From assembly GCF_900102105.1 (NCBI RefSeq), contig NZ_FNBB01000001.1:682001-746000 (forward strand): 64,000 nt of DNA, read 5' to 3'. The position numbers were made by a program, and so were the translations under genes. The stretch's first letter is position 1, and every line of letters starts with the position of its first letter. The notes under the pieces were generated by a model, which had not been told where the DNA came from, made no database searches, and saw nothing but the letters and a program-made list of their open reading frames with translations. Below are positions 1-8,191 of this stretch, in pieces. This DNA comes from Agrobacterium pusense. Its GTDB lineage: Bacteria > Pseudomonadota > Alphaproteobacteria > Rhizobiales > Rhizobiaceae.

Positions 1-651
1 CTTGGTGTCGGTGACGCTGTCGTAACCATTGTTGTTCGTGGCGAACTGGATGTTGTTACGCGAGAAGAAGTTCTCCGTGAACTGCCAGGTCAGCTGCGAC
101 TGGACGAGCGGAATATAGCCGGCTTCCTTCAGCTTCGGCGCGACCTTTTCAAAGTCTTCCCAGGTCTTCGGAGCTTCGACGCCGGCCTTCTTCAGGGCCT
201 CGTCGTTGATGTACATGATGGGAGCGGAGGAATTGAACGGCATGCCGACGAACTTGCCGTCAGCGGCAGCGTAGAAGTAGCGCACGCCGTTGATAAAGGC
301 GTCGCGATCGAACTTGTAACCGGCCTTGGTGATCAGGTCTTCGGCAGGAATGACCGCGCCCTTGGCGTTGATGATGGTGGCAGCACCTGCATCGAAAACC
401 TGAAGAATGTTCGGCTGTTCGCCCGAACGGAAAGCTGCGATGCCGCTGGCGAGAGCTTCTTCATAGGAGCCCTTGGAAACCGGCGTCAGCGCGCATTCTT
501 TCTGGGCTTCGTTGAATTTCTGGGCGACTTCGTTGATGACTTCGCCGTTACGGCCGCCCATGCCATGCCACCAGGTGATGTTGGTCGCAGCCATGGAAGA
601 GGTCGCGGAGATGCTGACAGCCACAGCGGCCATGGAAATCTTCTTGAACAT
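1..651 (-). CDS. ugpB: sn-glycerol-3-phosphate ABC transporter, periplasmic binding protein (3' part beyond window)
   Basis: Periplasmic solute-binding protein that would deliver glycerol-3-phosphate to the UgpAEC importer. The 217 visible residues run from an ATG at 651 to the left edge in one open frame. Residues 1-22 form a Sec signal peptide (MFKKISMAAVAV...SSMAA). The mature part shows the UgpB-type order TNITWWHGMGG, then SGIAAFRSGEQPNILQV and GMPFNSSAPIMYIN. GAGAGGAT lies just upstream of the start as a ribosome site. A Pho-box-like direct repeat lies about 63 bp upstream, fitting the usual phosphate-starvation control of ugp operons. Family assignment rests on remembered UgpB motifs; another family-1 sugar-binding protein is possible. 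Confidence 0.82.
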   Translation of the reverse strand, partial: MFKKISMAAVAVSISATSSMAATNITWWHGMGGRNGEVINEVAQKFNEAQKECALTPVSKGSYEEALASGIAAFRSGEQPNILQVFDAGAATIINAKGAVIPAEDLITKAGYKFDRDAFINGVRYFYAAADGKFVGMPFNSSAPIMYINDEALKKAGVEAPKTWEDFEKVAPKLKEAGYIPLVQSQLTWQFTENFFSRNNIQFATNNNGYDSVTDTK

Positions 652-714
652 ATCAAATCCTCTCCACCATTTATTGGGGTGAGGATGCGAATAGAGAGGT
701 TCAATGACGCCTCT

Positions 715-732
715 TTGACAGTTCCATGTCAG
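715..732 (-). promoter_or_regulatory. candidate PhoB box upstream of ugpB
   Basis: On the minus strand the site reads CTGACAT-GGAA-CTGTCAA, two heptamers in direct repeat with an 11-bp period. That is the architecture of PhoB boxes (consensus near CTGTCAT-N4-CTGTCAT). It sits 63 bp before the ugpB ATG, a sensible distance for an activator. Assignment is by motif and by the known Pho control of ugp genes. Confidence 0.6.
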
Positions 733-758
733 ATTTATTACAGCGGCGGATGAAAATC

Positions 759-1319
759 TCAGTCGGATATGCGTTTCAGGGGCCGCGCCGGGTTCCCGAC
801 CACCGTCACGCCAGCAGCGACGTCGCGTGTGACGACCGAACCGGCACCGACAATCGCACCGTCACCCACTGTCACGCCCGCAAGCAGAATCGCTCCGCCT
901 CCGATCCAGACGTCGCGACCGATGGCCACGGGTTTTGCGATTTCAATGCCTTGGGCACGCGGCACCGGGTCGAGATGGTGTTCCGCACAGTAAATCTGCA
1001 CCGCAGGCCCCAGCATCGCGCCGTCGCCTATCGTTACCTTAGCGGAATCGAGAATGGTGCAGCCCGCGTTGAGATATACATTCTTTCCCAGCGCGATATT
1101 AAAGCCGTAAGCGCAATGAAACGGCGCTTCGAGAAACGCGCCTTCCCCGACAGAATTAAACAGCGCGCGCAGCAGCGGTGCAATTGCCCCGCGCTCATCC
1201 GGCGGCATCGTATTGTGCTGGTGGACGGCCCCTCGTGCGCGCCGGCGCAATATATCCAGCTCGCCATCCATGCAGCTGTACCATTCGCCCGCGGCCATTT
1301 TTTCACGCTCGGTGGACAT
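759..1319 (-). CDS. maa: maltose O-acetyltransferase family protein (left-handed beta-helix)
   Basis: Cytoplasmic acetyl-CoA-dependent sugar O-acetyltransferase, 186 aa, about the usual length of Maa/LacA/NodL proteins. The N-terminal Mac cap (MSTEREKMAAGEWYSCMDGE, D-ELDILRRR) precedes hexapeptide repeats ending in IGRDVWIGGGAILLAGVTVG and VVGNPARPLKRI, which are typical of the family. The ATG at 1319 follows AAGGGGAG and is chosen over longer frames, which run into yraN. It is the last gene of the rsmI-yraN-maa run, 10 bp after yraN. The true acceptor (maltose, glucose or another sugar) cannot be told from sequence. Confidence 0.85.
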   Translation of the reverse strand: MSTEREKMAAGEWYSCMDGELDILRRRARGAVHQHNTMPPDERGAIAPLLRALFNSVGEGAFLEAPFHCAYGFNIALGKNVYLNAGCTILDSAKVTIGDGAMLGPAVQIYCAEHHLDPVPRAQGIEIAKPVAIGRDVWIGGGAILLAGVTVGDGAIVGAGSVVTRDVAAGVTVVGNPARPLKRISD

Positions 1320-1329
1320 CGTCTCCCCT

Positions 1330-1698
1330 TCAAAAGGCATCGATAAAATGCTGCGGCAGACCTCGCGGCAGAATGGCGACGATATCGAAGCGCAGTGAAA
1401 GCCGCCCGGCATCGCCGTGGCGGGCCAGCCACAGGTCCGCAGCCGCCCGGATGCGTTGCTGCGAATGAAAGCCGACGGCATCGATCGCGCTGATGCCGGA
1501 CGGCCGGGCCTTGACCTCCACAAACGCGACGACGTCCGCCTTGCGGGCGACAAGGTCGATCTCCCCCAGCCGGGTGCGATAACGAATGGCGAGAATGCGA
1601 TATCCCTTCAGCAGCAGAAAAAGTGCCGCCCAATATTCCGCAGCATGACCACGCCGCTCGGCTTTTCGCCTTTTATCGTTTCGCCAGTTAGCGGCCAT
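1330..1698 (-). CDS. yraN: YraN/UPF0102 family nuclease-fold protein
   Basis: Small protein of 122 aa in the UPF0102 family, a restriction-endonuclease-like fold of unproven cellular role. The core motif is visible: GRAAE-like [39 protein letters not shown], followed by VAFVEVKAR. The E-x-D and E-V-K residues correspond to the PD-(D/E)xK catalytic set. It overlaps the 3' end of rsmI by 11 bp, and this pairing is widely conserved. In several rhizobia the next gene is glutathione synthetase gshB; here the next gene is an acetyltransferase instead. Confidence 0.88.
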   Translation of the reverse strand: MAANWRNDKRRKAERRGHAAEYWAALFLLLKGYRILAIRYRTRLGEIDLVARKADVVAFVEVKARPSGISAIDAVGFHSQQRIRAAADLWLARHGDAGRLSLRFDIVAILPRGLPQHFIDAF

Positions 1699-2629
1699 CC
1701 GCTTCCTTCATGTCCAGCAGCCTTTGATAAAGCTCCTTGCGCGGCAGGCCCGTCAGCTTCGCCGCTTCGCCTGCAGCCCTTGCAGCGGGCATGGTGGCGA
1801 CCAGATCCTTCAGCAGCTTCTCGACATCCTCGATATCGGGAATCTCGTCATAGGAAGGCGGCTCCACCAGAAGCACGATCTCGCCCTTCACCACACGGTC
1901 ACCGTCATAGTAATCCGCAAGCTCACCGAGCGTGCCGCGGCGGAATTCCTCGAACGTCTTGGTCAGCTCGCGGCAGACCACGGCACGGCGCTCACGGCCA
2001 AGCACTTCCGATGCGACCTTGATGGAAGCGCTGATGCGATGCGGTGATTCAAAAAAAATGAGGGTCGCGGGGATTTTCGCCAGTTCGGCAAAGCGGTCGC
2101 GCTTGCCGCGGTCCTTTACCGGCAGGAAACCTGCAAACAGGAAGGCGTCACTTGGCATGCCCGAACCGACCAGCGCGGCTAACGGCGCCGAGGCGCCCGG
2201 CACCGGCACGACGCGATGCCCGGCCTCGACTGCAAGCTGGCCAAGCCGGTAACCGGGATCGGAAACAAGCGGCGTTCCCGCATCCGACACCAGCGCCACG
2301 GATTTTCCTGCTTCCAGCGCCGCGATAAGCTTTGGCCCCACTTCGTTCGAATTGTGCTCGTGATACGCAAACGGACGGGTACGGATACCGTAACGCTCGA
2401 GCAGGATGCGCGTGACGCGGGTATCCTCGCAGGCGAGAACATCAGCAGAAGCCAGCGTCTCCAGCGCGCGAATGGTGATGTCGCCCAGATTGCCGATGGG
2501 GGTGGCGACGAGATAAAGCGCGCACTCCAGCGGACGCGCGGGAATTGTGGCCGCCCCGATCCTGAATTCCTTCACCGCCTGCCTGGCGTCAATCTTCGAT
2601 GTTTCTTCCGTCACACGGCTTCCAATCAT
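1688..2629 (-). CDS. rsmI: 16S rRNA (cytidine-1402-2'-O)-methyltransferase
   Basis: SAM-dependent enzyme that 2'-O-methylates C1402 in the ribosomal P site. The 313-aa protein has the tetrapyrrole-methylase fold signatures: [16 protein letters not shown] (about residues 41-56), CEDTR (67-71), [13 protein letters not shown] (114-126), [10 protein letters not shown], and FFESPHRI (192-199). The C-terminal part [21 protein letters not shown] also fits RsmI. Translation may begin at the ATG at 2629 or at a GTG 15 bp downstream; neither has a strong ribosome site. It leads the rsmI-yraN-maa run and is divergent from dnaN. Confidence 0.93.
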   Translation of the reverse strand: MIGSRVTEETSKIDARQAVKEFRIGAATIPARPLECALYLVATPIGNLGDITIRALETLASADVLACEDTRVTRILLERYGIRTRPFAYHEHNSNEVGPKLIAALEAGKSVALVSDAGTPLVSDPGYRLGQLAVEAGHRVVPVPGASAPLAALVGSGMPSDAFLFAGFLPVKDRGKRDRFAELAKIPATLIFFESPHRISASIKVASEVLGRERRAVVCRELTKTFEEFRRGTLGELADYYDGDRVVKGEIVLLVEPPSYDEIPDIEDVEKLLKDLVATMPAARAAGEAAKLTGLPRKELYQRLLDMKEADGR

Positions 2630-2894
2630 TCTTGCCGATCATTTCCGGCCGGTCGCTCCAGTTATTCCTCTTTATGGGCAATTGAAAACCGGCGAACAAG
2701 GGCAACGGGCGGCGCCAGCCTGTGGATCATGCTGTATAGCAGCAAAATGACCCGCGGCAGACGAACTCGGCTCTTGCATTCTCCGCAATAACTCTGCCAT
2801 TTTGCCCGTCCACATTATCCGGCATTTGCCGGTGAAGACTCTTCTTGCCGATCCGGCGGTGGCCGGTTCGCAACGGTTGAAAGCGGTAGTGTCC

Positions 2895-4013
2895 ATGCGT
2901 ATTACTCTTGAGCGGTCGAACCTTCTGAAATCGCTGAACCACGTCCACCGGGTCGTCGAGCGTCGCAACACGATCCCGATCCTGTCGAACGTTCTGCTGC
3001 GCGCCTCCGGCGCCAATCTTGACATGAAGGCGACCGACCTCGATCTCGAAATCACCGAAGCGACCCCGGCCATGGTGGAGCAGGCGGGCGCCACCACCGT
3101 GCCGGCACACCTGCTTTATGAAATCGTGCGCAAGCTGCCGGATGGTTCCGAGGTGCTTTTGGCGACCAATCCGGACGGTTCCTCCATGACCGTTGCGTCC
3201 GGCCGCTCGAAGTTCTCGCTGCAATGCCTACCCGAGGCGGATTTCCCTGACCTGACCGCCGGCACCTTCAGCCACACCTTCAAGCTGAAGGCGACCGATC
3301 TGAAGATGTTGATCGACCGCACGCAATTCGCGATTTCGACTGAAGAGACACGTTATTACCTGAACGGCATTTTCTTCCACACCATCGAAAGCAATGGCGA
3401 GCTGAAGCTGCGCGCCGTTGCCACCGATGGCCACCGTCTGGCACGCGCCGATGTGGATGCGCCGTCCGGTTCCGAAGGCATGCCTGGCATCATCATTCCG
3501 CGCAAGACTGTCGGTGAATTGCAGAAGCTGATGGACAACCCCGAGCTTGAAGTCACCGTCGAAGTCTCGGATGCGAAAATCCGCCTGACCATCGGCTCGG
3601 TCGTTCTGACCTCGAAGCTGATCGATGGGACTTTCCCGGATTACCAGCGCGTGATCCCCACCGGCAACGACAAGGAAATGCGGGTCGACTGCCAGTCTTT
3701 CGCCCAGGCTGTCGATCGCGTTTCGACCATTTCGTCCGAACGTGGCCGCGCCGTGAAACTCGCCCTCACCAATGGACAGCTCACTCTTACCGTCAACAAT
3801 CCCGATTCGGGCAGCGCGACGGAAGAAGTCGCCGTCGGCTATGACAATGATTCGATGGAAATCGGCTTCAACGCGAAATATCTGCTCGACATCACCTCAC
3901 AGCTTTCCGGTGACGACGCGATTTTCCTTCTGGCAGATGCAGGGTCGCCAACGCTGGTTCGTGACACCGCCGGCGACGATGCCCTGTATGTTTTGATGCC
4001 GATGCGCGTGTGA
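2895..4013 (+). CDS. dnaN: DNA polymerase III subunit beta (sliding clamp)
   Basis: Homodimeric ring that tethers DNA polymerase III to the template. The chosen ATG gives the canonical N-terminus MRITLERSNLLKSLNHVHRV followed by RNTIPILSNVLL, and a 372-aa product, the normal length. An in-frame TTG 93 bp upstream would add an unrelated tail and is rejected. Three repeated clamp domains are present, and the C-terminus YVLMPMRV is the clamp-typical end. No dnaA or recF is adjacent, as expected in Rhizobiales. The gene is monocistronic, closed by a strong terminator. Confidence 0.97.
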   Translation: MRITLERSNLLKSLNHVHRVVERRNTIPILSNVLLRASGANLDMKATDLDLEITEATPAMVEQAGATTVPAHLLYEIVRKLPDGSEVLLATNPDGSSMTVASGRSKFSLQCLPEADFPDLTAGTFSHTFKLKATDLKMLIDRTQFAISTEETRYYLNGIFFHTIESNGELKLRAVATDGHRLARADVDAPSGSEGMPGIIIPRKTVGELQKLMDNPELEVTVEVSDAKIRLTIGSVVLTSKLIDGTFPDYQRVIPTGNDKEMRVDCQSFAQAVDRVSTISSERGRAVKLALTNGQLTLTVNNPDSGSATEEVAVGYDNDSMEIGFNAKYLLDITSQLSGDDAIFLLADAGSPTLVRDTAGDDALYVLMPMRV

Positions 4014-4041
4014 GTACGCTGATTTCTTTCCATTTTAGCCA

Positions 4042-4074
4042 AAACGCCGGTGGATCGCTCCGCCGGCGTTTTTG
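4042..4074 (+). terminator. rho-independent terminator of dnaN
   Basis: AACGCCGG (4043-4050) pairs with CCGGCGTT (4063-4070), and the loop contains a second short GGA/TCC pairing. A T-run follows at once. It lies about 30 bp after the dnaN stop. Confidence 0.85.
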
Positions 4075-4206
4075 ATTCGATTATCGCCGCCTTGGACCCA
4101 GAGGCGAATTTTCCCAGTTACGACATTTTGCCTTGTTTTTGCGCCAAATGGGATCAACATTGCGTAACTGTTTTTTGACAATGACCAAATGCATCTGAGG
4201 GGAATT

Positions 4207-4800
4207 ATGGCACTTAACCTGAAGCAACGCCTTGAACAGAAATTCGAGGAAGAAATCCGCTTTTTCAAGGGCATGGTCAGCCAGCCGAAAAAAGTCGGCG
4301 CCATCGTACCGACATCGGCCATCACAGCGAAAAAGATGGCGAGTGTCATCAATCCCCATTCCGGCCTCCCGGTTCTTGAACTCGGCCCAGGCACGGGTGT
4401 CATCACCAAGGCCATCCTGGCGCGCGGCATCAAGCCGGAGAATTTGACCGCCATCGAATATTCGACCGATTTCTATAATCAGCTGCTCAAAAGCTACCCC
4501 GGCGTCAACTTCGTCAATGGGGATGCCTTCGATCTTGATGCAACGCTCGGCGAACACGGGCATCAGATGTTCGACAGTGTCATTTCAGCCGTGCCCATGC
4601 TGAATTTTCCGATGGCCGCCCGCATCAAGCTTCTCGACGAATTGCTGAAGCGCGTGCCGCATGGCCGCCCCGTGGTGCAGATATCCTATGGCCCGATCTC
4701 GCCGATCGTCGCACAGCCGCATCTTTACCACATTCGTCATTTCGATTTCATCGTGCGCAATATTCCGCCGGCGCAACTGTGGACCTATACTCGGGCCTGA
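4207..4800 (+). CDS. pmtA: phosphatidylethanolamine N-methyltransferase (Sinorhizobium/Agrobacterium type)
   Basis: Converts phosphatidylethanolamine to phosphatidylcholine by three SAM-dependent methylations at the cytoplasmic face of the membrane. The 197-aa protein shows the amphipathic N-terminal helix LKQRLEQKFEEEIRFF, then PKKVGAIVPTSAITAKKMA, and motif I LELGPGTG (about 57-64). It ends in IPPAQLWTYTRA. This matches the compact rhizobial PmtA, not the larger Rhodobacter type. ATG 4207 follows AGGGGAATT. It stands alone between dnaN and the damaged phosphatase gene. Confidence 0.9.
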   Translation: MALNLKQRLEQKFEEEIRFFKGMVSQPKKVGAIVPTSAITAKKMASVINPHSGLPVLELGPGTGVITKAILARGIKPENLTAIEYSTDFYNQLLKSYPGVNFVNGDAFDLDATLGEHGHQMFDSVISAVPMLNFPMAARIKLLDELLKRVPHGRPVVQISYGPISPIVAQPHLYHIRHFDFIVRNIPPAQLWTYTRA

Positions 4801-4894
4801 CGTCCGGCAGATCGAGAAAATCCGTCATTTCCCGGTCGTAGCGCATGGTTAGGGTGTCGATGCCCTTTCCATGGCCTTTTGGGGACCGATTGCC

Positions 4895-5490
4895 GTGCAT
4901 GCTCTCTACATTACCCACCCCCAGGTCAGAATAGATCCGGCTGTTCCCGTTCCTCAATGGGGGCTTTCGGAAAGAGGTGCCGAGCGGGCGCGAGAGGCAG
5001 GCCGCCTGCCTTGGGCGCTGGCATTGCGCCATATCGTTTGCAGCGCCGAGACGAAGGCGATTGAAACCGCCCGTATCCTTGCCGAGACATCCGGAGCGGA
5101 GATAGAAATCGTCGAGGAGATGCATGAAACGACCGGTCCTCCATCGGTTTCCTGACGCCACCGGAATTCGAGAAGGCGGCGGACTGGTTCTTCGCTCACC
5201 CGCAGGAAAGTTTTCGCGGCTGGGAGCGGGCAATCGATGCGCAGGCGCGGATTGTCAATGCCGTCAGAGCTATTCTTGACCGGCACGATACACAGCGGCC
5301 TAACGCCTTTGTCGGCCATGGCGGTGTGGGCACACTTCTGAAATGCCATATAGAAGGCCGCCGCATCAGCCGCAGCGAGGACCAGCCACCCGGCGGCGGC
5401 AATCTCTTTCGCTTCTCCATCGCCGACTTTTCACTTGCAGCCGCCTCCCCCGCATGCGACTGGACGGCAATGGAAACATGGCAGGGATAA
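4895..5490 (+). pseudogene. histidine phosphatase family protein, single-base frameshift
   Basis: The first segment (GTG 4895, preceded by GGGGA; an ATG at 4871 is the alternative) encodes ALYITHPQVRIDPAVPVPQW and the phosphatase-like ICSAETKAIETARILAE, then stops at 5153-5155. Restoring one A in the GAAACG run at 5127-5129 gives the expected acid motif HENDRSS, and the frame then continues through TPPEFEKAADWFFAHPQ and NAFVGHGGVGTLL to TAA 5488-5490. Seen directly: both halves and the one-base gap. Inferred: a recent 1-nt deletion in an A-tract (or a read error). The product would be a phosphoglycerate-mutase-fold phosphatase of about 198 aa. pyrF begins 4 bp later, so the pair were probably co-transcribed. 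Confidence 0.75.
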
Positions 5491-5494
5491 GACA

Positions 5495-6202
5495 ATGACC
5501 GCGCGCGAAAAACTCATCGTCGGGCTCGATGTTCCGACTGTGCAGCAGGCCGAAGACATCGTTTCAAAAATCGGCGACGAGGTTCTTTTCTACAAGATCG
5601 GTTATCAGCTCGTCTTCGCCGGCGGTCTGGAATTCGCGCGCGACCTTGTCCAAAGCGGCAAGAAGGTCTTCCTCGACATGAAGCTGCTCGATATCGACAA
5701 CACCGTCGCCTCCGGTGTCGAAAACATCGCCCGGATGGGCATGTCGATGCTGACGCTTCATGCATATCCTAAAGCCATGCGTGCTGCCGTCAAGGCAGCG
5801 GAAGGTTCCGGCCTCTGCCTGCTCGGTGTCACGGTGCTGACGTCGATGGATGACAGCGATCTGGCCGAAGCCGGTTACGCCGCGGATGCCCGTTCGCTGG
5901 TGCTGCGCCGCGCGGAACAGGCGCGCGAGGCGGGCATGGGCGGCATCGTCTGCTCGGCGGAAGAATCGACCGCCGTGCGCGAAATCCTCGGCCCCGATCT
6001 TGCCGTCGTTACCCCTGGCATTCGCCCCGCGGGCGCCGATCTCGGCGATCAGAAACGGGTGATGACGCCTTACGACGCCATCAAGGCTGGTTCGAGCCAC
6101 CTGGTCGTCGCCCGACCGATCGTCAGGGCGGAAGATCCCAAAGCGGCGGCCCGCGCCATTCTCGATGACATGCTGCGCGCCAGCTTTCCAGCCAATCAAT
6201 AA
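5495..6202 (+). CDS. pyrF: orotidine 5'-phosphate decarboxylase
   Basis: Last step of de novo UMP synthesis: decarboxylates OMP. The 235-aa protein carries the catalytic signature [13 protein letters not shown] with Asp61, Lys63 and Asp66, preceded by LIVGLDVPT and [26 protein letters not shown] and [13 protein letters not shown] form the phosphate-binding end. The start at 5495 gives the typical [12 protein letters not shown]. An upstream extension in frame belongs to the phosphatase 3' region. It is followed 20 bp later by a DUF1330 gene. Confidence 0.96.
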   Translation: MTAREKLIVGLDVPTVQQAEDIVSKIGDEVLFYKIGYQLVFAGGLEFARDLVQSGKKVFLDMKLLDIDNTVASGVENIARMGMSMLTLHAYPKAMRAAVKAAEGSGLCLLGVTVLTSMDDSDLAEAGYAADARSLVLRRAEQAREAGMGGIVCSAEESTAVREILGPDLAVVTPGIRPAGADLGDQKRVMTPYDAIKAGSSHLVVARPIVRAEDPKAAARAILDDMLRASFPANQ

Positions 6203-6222
6203 TGACGACAGGAGGAGATGAA

Positions 6223-6510
6223 ATGGCAAAGGGATATTGGATCGCCCGCGTCGATGTTCGCGACAGCGAGCGTTACAAGGACTACGTCTCAACGGCAAAA
6301 CCCGCCTTCGAGCGGTTCGGTGCGAATTTCCTCGCTCGTGGCGGTGCTTTGACCGAGCTTGAGGGCAAGGCACGGGCGCGCAACGTCGTCATCGAGTTTC
6401 CTTCGGTGCAACACGCCATCGATTGCTATAATTCCCCCGAATATCAGGCAGCCGCCAAAATCCGCCAGGAAGTCGCGGATGCGGAAATGGTGATCGTCGA
6501 GGGAATTTGA
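6223..6510 (+). CDS. DUF1330 domain-containing protein
   Basis: Small cytoplasmic protein of 95 aa with the dimeric ferredoxin-like fold of DUF1330: MAKGYWIARVDVRDSERYKDY, then FLARGGALTELEG, FPSVQHAIDCYNSPEYQAA and the end DAEMVIVEGI. Function is unknown for the family. ATG 6223 follows AGGAGGAGATGAA, an excellent ribosome site, and is preferred to the in-frame ATG at 6202 that overlaps the pyrF stop. Position suggests co-transcription with pyrF. Confidence 0.9.
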   Translation: MAKGYWIARVDVRDSERYKDYVSTAKPAFERFGANFLARGGALTELEGKARARNVVIEFPSVQHAIDCYNSPEYQAAAKIRQEVADAEMVIVEGI

Positions 6511-6630
6511 CCGTCGTCAACCCTATGTCCCAAACCCGCCTCTTCCCGGCGAGAACATCTCTTCCCGTGCGCGCGGCTTTGGGCTAAGAGACTGAAAAAC
6601 GCTTTATCGACAGCTTCTGAGGAGCCTCCC

Positions 6631-7611
6631 ATGACCTTGGCCAACCTTCCACCCCTCGTCACCGTATTCGGCGGTTCGGGTTTTGTCGGGCGGCATGTGG
6701 TGAGACTGCTCGCCAAGCGCGGTTATCGCATTCGTGTCGCCGTGCGCCGACCCGATCTCGCCGGCTTTTTGCAGCCGCTTGGCAATGTCGGCCAGATTTC
6801 CTTTGCGCAGGCCAACCTGCGTTACCGCGATTCCATCGTCAAAGCCGTGGAAGATGCGGATCATGTGGTCAATTGCGTCGGCATCCTGACCGAAAGTGGC
6901 CGCAACACCTTTGACGCCGTGCAGGAATTCGGCGCGAAAGCCATCGCCGAGGCCGCCCGCGATGCCGGCGCCACGCTGACGCATATTTCCGCCATCGGCG
7001 CGGAAGCCGGTTCGTCCACGGGTTACGGCCGCACCAAGGGCCGCGCCGAAGCTGCTATCCATTCCGTTCTGCCCGCCGCCGTTATCCTGCGTCCTTCGAT
7101 CATCTTCGGACCGGAAGATGATTTCTTCAACAAGTTCGCGAAGATGGCCCGCGGCATGCCCTTCCTGCCGTTGATCGGTGGCGGAAAAACCAGGTTCCAG
7201 CCGGTTTATGTCGAGGATGTCGCGGAGGCCGTCGCCCGTAGCGTTGACGGCAAGCTGAAACCCGGCGCCATCTATGAGCTCGGCGGCCAGGATGTGATGA
7301 CGTTCCGCGACTGTCTTGAGGCCGTTCTTGCCGCCACCTATCGCGAACGTCCGTTCGTCAATCTGCCTTTCGGCGTTGCCTCGATGATCGGCAAGGTTGC
7401 TTCGATGGTGCCGCTTATCACGCCACCGCTGACATCCGATCAGGTGACCATGCTGAAAAAGGACAACGTCGTTTCCGCCGAGGCGGAAAAGAACGGCCTG
7501 ACGCTGGAAGGCATCGGCATTACGCCCGTTCGTGTTGCGTCTGTTCTGCCGTCCTACATGGTGCAATATCGCCCGCACGGCCAGTTCTCGAATGCGGGCA
7601 AGGCGGCCTGA
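6631..7611 (+). CDS. complex I NDUFA9-like NAD(P)-binding epimerase family protein
   Basis: Atypical short-chain dehydrogenase of 326 aa. It has the N-terminal dinucleotide motif VTVFGGSGFVGRHVV and the family signatures VNCVGILTESG, THISAIGA, YGRTKGRAEAA, and VILRPSIIFGPEDDFFNKFA. These are typical of the NDUFA9/39-kDa-subunit-like group found as stand-alone proteins in alphaproteobacteria. The ATG is preceded by TGAGGAGCC. It may support ubiquinone or complex I function, but that is inference from the mitochondrial homologue. A terminator hairpin follows 30 bp after the stop. Confidence 0.85.
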   Translation: MTLANLPPLVTVFGGSGFVGRHVVRLLAKRGYRIRVAVRRPDLAGFLQPLGNVGQISFAQANLRYRDSIVKAVEDADHVVNCVGILTESGRNTFDAVQEFGAKAIAEAARDAGATLTHISAIGAEAGSSTGYGRTKGRAEAAIHSVLPAAVILRPSIIFGPEDDFFNKFAKMARGMPFLPLIGGGKTRFQPVYVEDVAEAVARSVDGKLKPGAIYELGGQDVMTFRDCLEAVLAATYRERPFVNLPFGVASMIGKVASMVPLITPPLTSDQVTMLKKDNVVSAEAEKNGLTLEGIGITPVRVASVLPSYMVQYRPHGQFSNAGKAA

Positions 7612-7641
7612 GTTCTGCCGCCATGCGGCACCTACTTGAAA

Positions 7642-7666
7642 GGCGGGACTTGTTCCCGCTTTTTTT
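7642..7666 (+). terminator. rho-independent terminator of the NDUFA9-like gene
   Basis: GGCGGGA and TCCCGCT flank a short CTTGT loop, and a run of seven T's follows. It stands about 30 bp past the stop codon of the upstream gene. Confidence 0.75.
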
Positions 7667-7953
7667 GTGCATTCTTCATCGCAACCAAACCGCTTTCGGT
7701 GCATTTCTCCTTCGATAACGGGAAGGAGACGACATCAATATCGGGGCTGGCGAGCCGCTGGAAAAGGTTAACGGCGGAAAGGTCTCCGCAGGCAAGCGTG
7801 GCACAAGCGCAACTGTGGAAAAGACTTCGCATTAACCCGGTATTCAACAAGCTGCTTTATTGATATTCGCCACATTCCAAACATATCCCGAACCCTCAAT
7901 TCACACACGGCGGCACGATCCGCGCGAACGAACGTCTGAAAGGCAATCATAAA
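7667..7953. other. intergenic region, no gene recognised
   Basis: About 290 bp between a terminator and the small secreted-protein gene. Open frames on both strands here lack ribosome sites and any recognisable motif. The last 100 bp are AT-rich (TATTGATATTCGCC, AAACATATCC) and probably contain the promoter of the next gene. A TGTGGAAAA word near 7814 differs from a DnaA box by one base and is not considered significant. Confidence 0.5.
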
Positions 7954-8109
7954 ATGGGCAGATCTATCGCACTCTTTTTTGCGTGTGCGGCTTTGGTGGT
8001 TCTGGCGGGTTCATTCATGGCACCGGGCACGGTTGCAGCGGGCAAGAGCGGTTGTGCTCCGGCTTATGGCGTGGACCCCTGCGCGACGGCTTCGATCAGC
8101 ACCAACTGA
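7954..8109 (+). CDS. small secreted or membrane-tethered protein, 51 aa
   Basis: The ATG at 7954 follows AAAGGCAATCATAAA, and the frame runs to TGA 8107-8109. The N-terminus is MGRSIALFFACAALVVLAGS, a basic residue then a strongly hydrophobic stretch, continuing FMAPGTVAAG, so a signal peptide cut after an AxA-like site is plausible. The mature tail of about 22 residues contains two cysteines (SGCAPAYGVDPCATASIS). A strong terminator follows within 25 bp, which supports a real short transcription unit. No family is recognised. Confidence 0.6.
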   Translation: MGRSIALFFACAALVVLAGSFMAPGTVAAGKSGCAPAYGVDPCATASISTN

Positions 8110-8130
8110 CCAGCCTTTAGAAGTTTAAAA

Positions 8131-8167
8131 AAAAAAGCGCCGCCGGTTTTCCGGGGCGCTTTTTCTT
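8131..8167. terminator. bidirectional terminator between the small protein gene and uppP
   Basis: An A-run, GCGCC (8137-8141), CCGG-TTTT-CCGG inner arm, GGCGC (8155-8159) and a T-run. It has A/T tracts on both sides, so it can serve the plus-strand small gene and the converging minus-strand uppP. Confidence 0.8.
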
Positions 8168-8191
8168 TTTCAGACCATATAAATCAAAGCC

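Noticed and set aside
7810..7822. DnaA-box-like TGTGGAAAA; also TGTGGATCA near 2722
   Set aside because: Single words with one mismatch each, no cluster, no origin context; expected by chance.
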